The notes under the pieces are model-generated. The model searched no databases. It had not been told where the DNA came from and worked only from the letters and a program-made list of their open reading frames with translations. Of a stretch of DNA of 63,509 nucleotides, positions 34,275-42,374 are shown in pieces. Each line of letters starts with the position of its first letter. Position 1 is the stretch's first letter. The position numbers were made by a program, and so were the translations under genes. The DNA is from Clostridiales bacterium (GTDB lineage: Bacteria > Bacillota > Clostridia > TANB77 > CAG-508): the NCBI GenBank assembly GCA_003534295.1, contig DPDV01000018.1, forward strand, positions 448-63,956, read 5' to 3'.

Positions 34275-35555
34275 ATGGGAAATGAAGTTCTTTATGAAGA
34301 ATTTAAAAAAAGTATAACAAATAAAAAATTAAAAGTAAAATTGGATACATATTCAGAAAGACTACAAGAGGTTTACACAAATGAGGATATTCGTAGAGGA
34401 TTATTAATGGGAAGCAAGATAAGAGAGATAACTCAAAGAATATTGTTTGAATCAGATGCTACATATATTTGGTTACCACCATTAGAAACAAGTATTGATG
34501 AATATAGTTCAGAAAATTTTGTTGCTAGAAATCCATATACGAATAAAAGCTATTCACTAGTTCAATCCCCTCAAATTCAAAAAGAAGCGGCAGCTACAAC
34601 GATTGGTACTAATTTTAGGATTGTAGATTGCTATAGAGGAGAGAAAACGGATGCAACACATAGTAATATTTTTCAACAAATTGATATTGAATTTGCTAAT
34701 AAACGTGAAGAAGAAATAAGAAGTGTTGCTAGAAGGATTGTTGAGACATGTTTTAGAGAGATTGTTGGAATTGCATTAACTGTAGATGAAATATATTCCT
34801 ATGAAAATTTAGTTAAATTGTATGGCACTGATTGTCCAAATTTAAAAAATGGATTTTTAATAGAAGAAAAAGATGGTCGTTATAGTATTGGAATTGCTAG
34901 TCCAGAAGAAATGAAACAAATTTTACCATTTATTTCAAAAATACAAGTGTGTGAGATTCTAGGGGAACAGATAGTTTTTGTTGATAAGTATCCAATTGAA
35001 AGAGTACGAGAGATAAGAGATGAATTAATTAGTTTAACTGGAAAAAGAGAAGAAACAAATGCGACAGAACTATTAGGATATTGGGTTAGTGATATGCCTT
35101 ATGCGGAATGCAAAAATGGAATAATAAAACCAACACATCATATTATGAGTAAACCTAAAAGTAGTTTAGAAGAAAATTTTAGTTTTTTGAATTTGACTGA
35201 TGAAGAATTGTGTAGACTAAAATGTAACAGTTTTGATTTGTTAGTATGCACACCTGATAGAGTTGTTGAAGTTTTAGGTGGAGATGAAAGAATTAGTGAT
35301 TTCAAAACACAATATGAAGCAATAAGAAGAATGGGATATGATCCAGAACAGTATGCATTTTTATTAGAAACTCTAAAATTTAATGATGAACATTCTAAAA
35401 CTAAATTAGGAGGATTTGCAATCGGAGTGGATAGATTTGCACAGTTTTTATCTGGTACTAATAATATGAAATTTGTTCAATTATTTCCTACTAATCTACC
35501 TAATGGAGAGCTAGTACATGCCATTAGCTTAGAAGATATGAGTGAAGAACGATAA
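34275..35555 (+). CDS. AspRS-like class II synthetase paralogue lacking the anticodon-binding domain
   Basis: A 426-residue protein collinear with the catalytic part of bacterial AspRS. It has QSPQ (97-100), motif 2 FRIVDCYRGE (114-123) with QQIDIEF (134-140), an inserted GAD-like domain (about 190-265), THHIMSKPK (287-295, AspRS HHPFTSPK), and motif 3 GGFAIGVDRFAQFL (379-392). The roughly 110-residue N-terminal OB anticodon-binding domain is entirely absent; the protein starts normally with ATG and AGGAG. Stand-alone aaRS paralogues (AsnA, HisZ, EpmA, GluQ-RS) usually activate an amino acid for a non-translational acceptor. I infer that this one makes aspartyl- or asparaginyl-adenylate to aminoacylate the cluster's product. 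It is unusual because it retains the GAD domain. AsnA is ruled out by length and by the GAD insert. Confidence 0.8.
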   Translation: MGNEVLYEEFKKSITNKKLKVKLDTYSERLQEVYTNEDIRRGLLMGSKIREITQRILFESDATYIWLPPLETSIDEYSSENFVARNPYTNKSYSLVQSPQIQKEAAATTIGTNFRIVDCYRGEKTDATHSNIFQQIDIEFANKREEEIRSVARRIVETCFREIVGIALTVDEIYSYENLVKLYGTDCPNLKNGFLIEEKDGRYSIGIASPEEMKQILPFISKIQVCEILGEQIVFVDKYPIERVREIRDELISLTGKREETNATELLGYWVSDMPYAECKNGIIKPTHHIMSKPKSSLEENFSFLNLTDEELCRLKCNSFDLLVCTPDRVVEVLGGDERISDFKTQYEAIRRMGYDPEQYAFLLETLKFNDEHSKTKLGGFAIGVDRFAQFLSGTNNMKFVQLFPTNLPNGELVHAISLEDMSEER

Positions 35556-35578
35556 TGTGAAGATAGAGGATTTCGTAT

Positions 35579-36262
35579 ATGAAGAAAACATATATTTTTT
35601 GTGGTTTTACTAAAGAAAAAAAGTTTGGAAACAAAATTAGTGCATATTTTAAACATGACATGAAAGAAACTAATAGTATAGTTTTTGTCCCTGGAGAATA
35701 TAGGATTTCTTCCAAAACAGAACGTTTTATAGCAAGAGATCTTGAATGGTTCAAAGAAATAGGAATAGAATTTCAGAAAGTTTATGTTTTAGGTAAAGAT
35801 ATTTATTCTCAAGAAGAAATGAAAAATATTCTAATAAATGCAAATGTTATATTTTTGATGAGTGGATTTGCAGTTCAACAAAATCAATTTTTAGAAGAAA
35901 ATGGATTGAAAGAAATTATTAGAGATGCAAATGGTATTGTTATAGGGATTAGTGCAGGTGCAATTAACTTAGGGAAAATATCCGTTTGTTCAAAGGATAC
36001 CTTAAAGGGAATTGAAAAAACTAGTATTTATAAAGGAATAGGAAGAATTGATTATACTTTTGAACCTCATTTTAATATGGAAAGAGATTTTGAATTAAAT
36101 CCTGAATTAAAATATATTTCTAGTAGAATAAAATTGTATGGAATTTCAAATGATATTGGAATAAAAATTTCAGATAATAAATATGAAGTAATTGAAGGAC
36201 ATATGTATATTATTGAACATAAAAATGTAAAAGAAGTAGGAGAATTTGATAGATGTTGTTAA
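35579..36262 (+). CDS. Peptidase S51 (PepE/cyanophycinase-like) paralogue 1
   Basis: A 227-residue class I glutamine-amidotransferase-like fold protein. The nucleophile elbow is GISAGAIN with Ser125, and the likely catalytic His164 lies in FEPHF. This matches S51 peptidases, which cut after Asp (peptidase E) or beta-aspartyl bonds (cyanophycinase). The oxyanion segment, normally GG(D/N)T, is LMSGFAVQQ here, so activity may be altered. It follows the AspRS-like gene by 23 nt and overlaps the next gene by 10 nt. Asp chemistry in two adjacent genes suggests that an aspartyl-containing compound is made and processed. Confidence 0.8.
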   Translation: MKKTYIFCGFTKEKKFGNKISAYFKHDMKETNSIVFVPGEYRISSKTERFIARDLEWFKEIGIEFQKVYVLGKDIYSQEEMKNILINANVIFLMSGFAVQQNQFLEENGLKEIIRDANGIVIGISAGAINLGKISVCSKDTLKGIEKTSIYKGIGRIDYTFEPHFNMERDFELNPELKYISSRIKLYGISNDIGIKISDNKYEVIEGHMYIIEHKNVKEVGEFDRCC

Positions 36263-37188
36263 ATTATAAAATAAATAATTATAAATATATAAATAAAGAA
36301 ATAGAGTTAAATTTGAAAACTAATATATTTTTTATATGTGGAAAAGAAAATTGTGGAAAAACAAGTATTTTAGATTCGATAATTTTTGCTATTTCTCATA
36401 TAATTTCGCCAGCACAATATATATTAAAAGAGCAAATATCATTTTACAAAAACTTTATTTCAAATTTTGAAAAAGATGATAAGAGGTGTTTATTTGAAAT
36501 AACTGTAGAAATGAACAATATAGTATATAAATATAGTTTAGAATTAAACAAAGACGAATTAAATAACATTAATGTTGACAAGGAGTGGCTAGAAGTAGAT
36601 GGGAAAATTGTATTTAAAAGAAATGGTAAAGAAATTCAAGAAAGTAATATGCTTAAAGAATGTGAAATTGAAAAGTATATAGATGATAGTGTTCCGTTAA
36701 TATCTACTTTAATAATTTCAAAGAAAAATGAAAAAGTAAATAAGTTATATGAATATTTAAGTAATATAGTAGTAATTGATAGTTCATTAAATAGTTTAAT
36801 AATTAATGATAATGTTATTGAGAAATTAAATAAAGAAAAGAAATTAGTTTTAAAGGTTTTAAATAAAATTAATAAAAATTATCAAGATTTTATTGCAAAA
36901 GAAAAAAATATCATAAGCATATATAAAGATGGAAATGAAGTGAATTTTATGAATGAATCTTCATCTATTCAAAATATATTGCTTTATGTTCCTAGAATAA
37001 TTGATGCTATAAAAAATGGAAGTATAATAATTATTGATGATATTGATAAAAAGTTTTCTAAAAAATTAGTTAATATCATAGAAGAGTTATTATTAGATAA
37101 AACAATTAATAAAAATAACACGCAACTAATTGCAACTGTAAGTGATAAAGAGTATATAGGAGAAAGTGAAAAGGTATTATGGATATAA
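36253..37188 (+). CDS. P-loop ATPase, AAA_15/SMC-like, short
   Basis: A 311-residue ATPase. Walker A is CGKENCGKTSILDSI (about 30-44), a helical middle without a long coiled coil follows, and Walker B is GSIIIIDDIDKKFSKK (about 255-270). A polymorphic ABC-like signature is not evident. It resembles the short AAA/OLD-type ATPases often found as accessories in mobile or defence loci. Its start overlaps the S51 gene and its stop overlaps the next start by 11 nt, so it is embedded in the operon; its task there is not clear. Confidence 0.6.
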   Translation: MLLNYKINNYKYINKEIELNLKTNIFFICGKENCGKTSILDSIIFAISHIISPAQYILKEQISFYKNFISNFEKDDKRCLFEITVEMNNIVYKYSLELNKDELNNINVDKEWLEVDGKIVFKRNGKEIQESNMLKECEIEKYIDDSVPLISTLIISKKNEKVNKLYEYLSNIVVIDSSLNSLIINDNVIEKLNKEKKLVLKVLNKINKNYQDFIAKEKNIISIYKDGNEVNFMNESSSIQNILLYVPRIIDAIKNGSIIIIDDIDKKFSKKLVNIIEELLLDKTINKNNTQLIATVSDKEYIGESEKVLWI

Positions 37189-38379
37189 ATGAGGTATTAT
37201 GTAATAATAAGCAAAATTATTTTAGTGAAGTAATTGAAAATTTTAATGAATCAGATAAAGAACAGATAGCTTTGGAATTAGAAAATATTAATTTTGATGA
37301 GTGCATGAATTATTTAAAAGAAAAAGATATAGAGAAGAAAAAATTGATAATATAAGACCAATAACATATATAGATCAGAACAACATTGCAAACAAGGAAA
37401 GATACTTTAATATTGGAACTGAAGCTTTGAAAAGAAATGAATATGCGATAGTTATTTTAGCGGGAGGACAAGGGACAAGGTTGGGCTTTAATGGACCTAA
37501 AGGAATATATAAAATATTTCCTGATGAAAATATTACATTTTTTTCTTTATATATAGAAAAAATAAAAAAAATTGAAGAAAAGTATTCTTGTAAAGTCCCC
37601 TTGTACATTATGACCTCAAAAAAGAATAATAATGAGACAGTAAAATATTTTGAAGAAAACAAATATTTTAACAGAAAAGAATATATTAGATTTTTTGTTC
37701 AAGACGAGTTGCCAATGTTTTTGGAAAATAAAAATTTAATTGTTGATGAAAATAGGCAGATTAAATTTGCTTCAAATGGACATGGAAATGTTTTTATTGC
37801 ATGAAGAAAAATGGTGTAATTTCAAAGTTGAAAAAAAGAAAAATAAAATATCTTTTGATTACAGGATTGGATAATATTTTAATGAAACCAATTGACGAAG
37901 TGCCACTTGGTATTATGATAGATAAAGGTGTAAAAAGTATAGGAAAATCAATAAAAAAAGAAGATCCAGAAGAGAAAATGGGCGTCTTTTGTAAGAAAAA
38001 TGGAAAAGTTGGAGTTATAGAATATTCAGAAATAAGCAAAGAATTAGCAAAAAAGAAAAAAGGAAACGAATTGCTTTATGCAGATGCACATTTGTTATGG
38101 AATATATATAGAGTTGATGATTTAGAAAAAATATCAATGAAAAAGGTTAAATATCATTTAGCATATAAAAAATGTAATTATATGAACAAAAATGGAGAAT
38201 TAGTAGTACCAAATAAACTAAATGCATACAAATTTGAAAGTTTTATATTCGACTTTTTCGATATACTTAATGATATGATAATATATAGAGTTGATAGATA
38301 CAAAGAATATGCACCGATAAAAAATAATGTAGGAATAGATTCTTTAGAAAGTGCACGCGAGAAATATAAAAAATGTTAA
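37178..38379 (+). pseudogene. UDPGP-family uridylyltransferase, two frameshifts
   Basis: ATG 37178 starts MDINEVLCNNKQNYFSEVIE and runs to a stop. With one extra A in the A6 run at 37338-37343 it continues IDNIRPITYIDQNNIANKE and then the nucleotide loop LAGGQGTRLGFNGPKG. A second missing A at 37800 (GCATGAAG for GCAATGAAG) splits it at NVFIA / MKKNGVIS. The restored protein is about 400 residues and aligns along its length with the intact enzyme at 13869 (MGVFCKKNGKVGVIEYSEIS is nearly the same). It would make the NDP-sugar of the island pathway. Two indels, both single A losses, point to recent inactivation or to sequencing error. Confidence 0.85.
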
Positions 38380-38405
38380 GAATTAGTTTAAGAGGGGGTA
38401 GATTA

Positions 38406-39404
38406 TTGAATACTACAAATAATATAGTTATTACACGAACACCATTTAGAATTAGTTTTTGCGGAGGAGGTAGCGATTTAGAATCATATTATGAAAATAA
38501 TGGTGGATGTGTTATAAGTACAACTATAAATAAATATATTTATGTTATATGCAAAAAAAATTTTGACGAAGATGAAATAAAGCTAAAATATTTAGATAAT
38601 ATAGAAAACATTGCTAGGTATAAAGAAATTAACAATGATATATTAAAGAAAATTATAGAAAAATATAATATTCATGGAGTAGAAATAATATCTACTTCTG
38701 ATGTTCCAAAAGGAACTGGATTAGGCTCTTCAAGTACATTTACAATAGGTACACTTAATGCAATAAACGAATATAAAAATGAAAAAAAATTAACTTGTAC
38801 CCAATTAGCAAACTATGCTTGGCAAATTGAAAAAAATACAGGGAATAAATCAGTCGGAAAACAAGATCAATGGGCTGCTGCCTTTGGAGGATTGAAATAT
38901 TATCAATTTAATAAAGATGGTTCAGTTTATGTTGAAAAGATTGAATTAAAACCAGAGACATTAGAAGCATTGCAAAATAATTTATATATGATTTACGTTG
39001 GAGGAGAGCATAAATCATATGAAATTTTAGATGAACAAGCAAAAAGAATAAAGAAAGGTACAAATGTTGAGAATCAACAAAAAATATGCGACTTGGTTCC
39101 AGTCTTAAAAAAGGCACTATATGATGGAAATATAGATGTATTAGGTGAAGTACTAAATCAGAATTGGAACTTAAAAAAAAGTTTGGCTTCAGGAATATCT
39201 AATGATAGATTAGATGATATTTACAAAAAAGCTCTAGAAAAAGGTGCTACTGGTGGGAAATTATTAGGTGCAGGAGGAAGCGGTTTTTTTCTATTTTATG
39301 TTCCTAGACAAAATCATAAACAATTTGAAGAATTTAGTCAAAACTATAAGGTTCTAGATTTTAAATTTGAAGATGAAGGTTCAACAATTATCTATAAAGT
39401 ATGA
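38406..39404 (+). CDS. GHMP kinase, HddA-like (heptose 7-phosphate kinase type)
   Basis: A 332-residue GHMP-family sugar kinase. The opening NIVITRTPFRISFCGGGSD, the ATP loop VPKGTGLGSSSTF and the C-terminal KLLGAGGSGFFLFYV match D-glycero-alpha-D-manno-heptose-7-phosphate kinase (HddA) and the related fucose kinases. With a GmhA-like isomerase, a HAD phosphatase and a nucleotidyltransferase in the same train, a GDP/UDP-heptose-type route (7-P to 1,7-bisP to 1-P to NDP-sugar) is the best inference. TTG 38406 is chosen because GAGGGGGT lies 6 nt upstream; ATG 38373 lacks a site. Confidence 0.8.
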   Translation: MNTTNNIVITRTPFRISFCGGGSDLESYYENNGGCVISTTINKYIYVICKKNFDEDEIKLKYLDNIENIARYKEINNDILKKIIEKYNIHGVEIISTSDVPKGTGLGSSSTFTIGTLNAINEYKNEKKLTCTQLANYAWQIEKNTGNKSVGKQDQWAAAFGGLKYYQFNKDGSVYVEKIELKPETLEALQNNLYMIYVGGEHKSYEILDEQAKRIKKGTNVENQQKICDLVPVLKKALYDGNIDVLGEVLNQNWNLKKSLASGISNDRLDDIYKKALEKGATGGKLLGAGGSGFFLFYVPRQNHKQFEEFSQNYKVLDFKFEDEGSTIIYKV

Positions 39405-39425
39405 ATAAAAATAGGTGAAGTTAAT

Positions 39426-39989
39426 ATGAAAATAGGTGTAGATATAGATGGTACAATTACAAATTTGCATAATGAAATAATTAAATATGGATTACAGTAT
39501 AATGATTATATTTTAGGAAAAGGAATAAAAAATGAAAATGCATATAGGATTTCTGAGATTTTCGATTGGGAAAAAGATGATTATGTAAAATTCAAAAAAT
39601 ATATACAAATGGAAGTACTAAATATTATTAAACCAAGGGATGATGCTGTAGAATATCTTAATAATATAAAAAAACTTGGTCATGAAATATATATAATTAC
39701 GGGAAGAAAGTCAACAGAGATGAGGGATACATATAATGAAACTCTGAATTGGCTAAAAATTAATAATATTCCGTTTGATAAATTTATTATTGAAGAAGCA
39801 AATAAAGGGAAGGCTTGTCTAGAAAATAATATTGATATTTTTGTTGATGATAGCTTAAAACATTTAAATAGGATATATGATGCTGGAATTAAAAAAATTT
39901 ATATATTTGATAATGTATATAATAGAGAAAATAATAAATATAATCGTATTTACTCTTTTCGTGATTTGTATTATAATGTTATTGGTTAG
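39426..39989 (+). CDS. HAD-family phosphatase/nucleotidase
   Basis: A 187-residue HAD hydrolase. Motif I is GVDIDGTITN (nucleophile Asp at about 6), motif II ITGRKST, motif III a Lys in ANKGKACLE, and motif IV DIFVDDSLKH. It resembles NT5C-like deoxynucleotidases and other capsule-cluster phosphatases rather than canonical GmhB, but GmhB is also a small HAD and the place in the train (after HddA-like kinase) fits removal of the 7-phosphate. The precise substrate is open. Confidence 0.75.
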   Translation: MKIGVDIDGTITNLHNEIIKYGLQYNDYILGKGIKNENAYRISEIFDWEKDDYVKFKKYIQMEVLNIIKPRDDAVEYLNNIKKLGHEIYIITGRKSTEMRDTYNETLNWLKINNIPFDKFIIEEANKGKACLENNIDIFVDDSLKHLNRIYDAGIKKIYIFDNVYNRENNKYNRIYSFRDLYYNVIG

Positions 39990-40021
39990 TATTGATTATA
40001 TGAAGAATATGGGGGGATAAT

Positions 40022-40690
40022 ATGAAAAAAATAACATATATTTTTAGCGGTTTTTCAGTAGAAGAACATTTTGGCAAAGAAGTAAGTAGAGTATTTCAAA
40101 AGGATTTAAAGGATTGTAAAAATATAATTTTTATTCCAGGAGGAATGGGAAAAAATAGTAAAACAGATAAATATGTAAATACGGATGTTGAATGGTTTAG
40201 AGAGATAGGAATTGATATAGAAAATGTAGATATTTTTGATGTAAATATGAATGAGGAGACACTTGAAGAAAAAATTAATAATGCAGATATAATCTTTTTA
40301 ATGGGAGGAGATACAATTAGACAATTTGAATTTATTTCTAAATTGAATATATCTGAAAAAATAAAAGAATTTCAGGGTGCAGTTATAGGGGTAAGTGCAG
40401 GTGCTATAAATTTAGGAAAGATATCAATATGTTCAAAGGATATTGATGATGGTGTAGAAAATACAAAGATTTATTATGGAATTGGTAGAATAGATTACAC
40501 TTTTGAGCCACATTTTGAAATTAATAATGGTGAATTATTAAAAAGTGAACTCTTTCCTGCATCAAATAAATTTAAAATTTATGGAATAACAAATAATACT
40601 GCTTTAAAAGTTAGTAATGAAAAAGAAATAGATATTATAAAAGGGGATTTATATATAATAAATAATAGTGAAGTAAACATCATTAAATAG
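40022..40690 (+). CDS. Peptidase S51 (PepE/cyanophycinase-like) paralogue 2
   Basis: A 222-residue paralogue of the S51 protein at 35579, very similar in the second half (SAGAINLGKISICSKD, GIGRIDYTFEPHF). It has Ser125 in GVSAGAIN, His164, and, unlike paralogue 1, a canonical oxyanion loop LMGGDTIRQ. This copy should therefore be catalytically competent, cutting Asp-X or beta-aspartyl bonds. It ends the gene train and is followed by a strong terminator. It could trim a product or detoxify it (immunity); both are inferences. Confidence 0.82.
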   Translation: MKKITYIFSGFSVEEHFGKEVSRVFQKDLKDCKNIIFIPGGMGKNSKTDKYVNTDVEWFREIGIDIENVDIFDVNMNEETLEEKINNADIIFLMGGDTIRQFEFISKLNISEKIKEFQGAVIGVSAGAINLGKISICSKDIDDGVENTKIYYGIGRIDYTFEPHFEINNGELLKSELFPASNKFKIYGITNNTALKVSNEKEIDIIKGDLYIINNSEVNIIK

Positions 40691-40732
40691 CATGAAAATA
40701 TTGAATAAGAAAACTGAACAAGAATAAAATGG

Positions 40733-40772
40733 CAGAAGAAAGCAGTAAATAACTGCTTGCTTCTGTTTTTTT
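40733..40772 (+). terminator. Terminator of the island gene train
   Basis: CAGAAGAAAGCAGT (40733-40746) pairs with ACTGCTTGCTTCTG (40752-40765), one mismatch, followed by TTTTTTT. The stem is GC-richer than the surroundings. Confidence 0.85.
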
Positions 40773-40799
40773 GCTGTCATAAATGACAACGTGATAGGG

Positions 40800-41954
40800 T
40801 TAAGGTGTAAGTCTTTTAGGGTTACGAGACAAGAATGTCGCACTTCTAATGTTGGGAAGCTCAAGGAGTTTCATAATCAGACGGGACAAACCAAAACCAT
40901 AACCACCATGAGGGACAGTTCCGTATTCGAAGAATTGCAGGTAATATTTGAGAGATTCAAGTAATTTTGCATCGTTCTCAGTTTCCTGCTTTTCGAGAAT
41001 TTGTGCCTTCAAGACATCATAACGATGCTCTCTTTGAGCACCAGTTGTTACTTCGAGACCGCGATAAAGCAAGTCGAAGCTCTTAGTCAGTGTAGGATTG
41101 TTTTCGTGACGCATGTGGTAGAACGGACGAGCAGAAACAGGATAGTCTGTAACAAAGACAAAGTCATGACCAAATTTTTCCTTAACATATTCGGAAAGAA
41201 TTTTTTCATCCTCAGGATTAAGGTCATCGTCTTTGGGAGACACATATCCACGTTCACGAATAATCTCTTTTGCTTTGGCAAGAGAAATTCGAGGAAACGG
41301 AAGCTTGGGTACTTCGATTGTGATGCCATAAAGAGCAGAAACCTTTTCGCCAAGTTTTTCTTGTGCCTTTGCCATAAAATAGGCAATCCATTCTTCTTCC
41401 AGTTTCATAACATCTTCATGAGAGTTAATCCAAGAAATCTCTGCATCTACACTAATGAACTCTGTTTCATGACGTGCAGTGAAGCTGGGATTAGCACGAA
41501 AGACCGGACCAATCTCAAAGATTTTTTCAAAACCAGCATTCATAGCCATCTGCTTATAGAACTGCGGAGATTGAGACAAGTAAGCCTTCCCTCCAAAATA
41601 GTCAAGCTTAAAAAGTTCACTGCCAGATTCACTTGAAGTACTCATCAGTTTTGGAGTATGAATTTCAATGAAACCATTGTTCATCCAATACTCCCTCATT
41701 GCATGTTCGATGACTGTCTGCAATTCAAAAATCAGAAGATTTTTAGGATTGCGAAGATCCAGATACCGCCAATCCATACGAAGCTCAGGAGAGCTATTGC
41801 TGTCAATCGGAAGACCAGCAGCAGCGACACTGACGACAGAAATGGATTCAGGAATGAATTCAATACCGCCGTTTTTCACGTAGGGGTTCAGATTTGCGAT
41901 GCCAATGACTTCTACAGTAGACTCTACATTAATAGAATCAATTGTAGCTACCAT
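40800..41954 (-). pseudogene. Archaeal-type (AspS2-like) aspartyl-tRNA synthetase, 5'-truncated
   Basis: A 384-residue frame with the full catalytic domain of the archaeal-type, often non-discriminating AspRS found in some bacteria: RMDWRYLDLRNPKN, YLSQSPQFYKQMAM, motif 2 IGPVFRANPSFTARHETEF and motif 3 GGYGFGLSRLIMKLL. The N-terminal OB fold is cut: the frame begins inside it (coding continues 5 codons upstream as KENPE and then meets TAA), so about 45 residues are missing. A fortuitous AAAAGGAAAA could serve as RBS. The gene is plainly richer in G+C than everything around it, which marks separate transfer. It may be dead, or a fragment that still adenylates Asp. It lies antisense to the gene train. 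Confidence 0.75.
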
Positions 41955-41982
41955 TTCAGGATTTTCCTTTTAGAATTAAACT

Positions 41983-42018
41983 AAAAAAATACTATTCTCT
42001 AAAACCTTAGAAAATAGT
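41983..42018 (-). terminator. Terminator-like hairpin before the truncated aspS2
   Basis: ACTATTCTCT (41991-42000) pairs with AGAAAATAGT (42009-42018), one mismatch; on the minus strand the stem is followed by TTTTTTT (41989-41983). It should block read-through from tRNA-Pro into the AspRS fragment. Confidence 0.6.
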
Positions 42019-42030
42019 ACTTTTATATAA

Positions 42031-42072
42031 TAAAAACTGCTTTCAAGTTCTTTCGAATTTTCTTGAAAACAG
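42031..42072 (-). terminator. tRNA-Pro terminator
   Basis: CTGCTTTCAAG (42037-42047) pairs with CTTGAAAACAG (42062-42072), one mismatch, followed by TTTTTA on the minus strand, immediately downstream of the tRNA 3' end. Confidence 0.75.
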
Positions 42073-42073
42073 C

Positions 42074-42093
42074 TCTAAATATGGTCGAGGTGA
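42074..42093. other. att site 3 (tRNA-Pro end of the island)
   Basis: The 20-bp sequence TCTAAATATGGTCGAGGTGA overlaps the CCA and acceptor stem of tRNA-Pro and is repeated exactly at 26907-26926, with its 14-nt core again at 24499. The intact tRNA at this end and partial copies at the other ends are the usual outcome of tyrosine-recombinase integration at a tRNA 3' end. Confidence 0.85.
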
Positions 42094-42157
42094 CAGGGAT
42101 CGAACCTGCGACCTCATGGTCCCAAACCACGCGCGCTACCAACTGCGCTACACCTCG
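42082..42157 (-). tRNA. tRNA-Pro(TGG)
   Basis: A 76-nt cloverleaf on the minus strand: acceptor CGAGGTG / CACCTCG, anticodon loop TTTGGGA with anticodon TGG, T arm GCAGGTTCGATCCCTGT, and encoded CCA (42082-42084). It is the integration target of the island. Confidence 0.95.
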
Positions 42158-42326
42158 AAATTCAAACTACTAATATAATATAGCACAGAAAAACACTTTT
42201 GGCAATACTTTAGCAAAAAAAAAGATAAATTTTAATAGAAATATATTATTATTAAGAAAATATTTTGAATTATATAGAGTTTATGTAGAGATATTTTAGG
42301 TATATTACTTAAATAAATACGATAAA

Positions 42327-42359
42327 AAAAGCATTTAAGTTGTCAGCTTAAATGCTTTT
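42327..42359 (-). terminator. Terminator of the DUF2207 gene
   Basis: AAAAGCATTTAAG (42327-42339) pairs with CTTAAATGCTTTT (42347-42359). The minus-strand tail is TTTT, so it ends the DUF2207 transcript and may also shield the tRNA. Confidence 0.8.
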
Positions 42360-42374
42360 AAAAAAATATAAGGT

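Noticed and set aside
34275..35555. Annotation of the AspRS-like protein as asparagine synthetase AsnA
   Set aside because: AsnA is about 330 residues and lacks the GAD insertion; this 426-residue protein follows bacterial AspRS through the GAD domain and motif 3.
27924..40690. A RiPP precursor peptide for the two SPASM radical SAM enzymes
   Set aside because: I looked in all gaps of the train; they are mostly under 65 nt and hold no small frame with an RBS. The 27.6-27.9 kb leader has only 5-10 codon frames.
41001..41636. Long plus-strand open frame opposite the truncated AspRS gene
   Set aside because: It is a shadow: the minus strand encodes clear AspRS motifs, and the plus frame has no RBS or family similarity.
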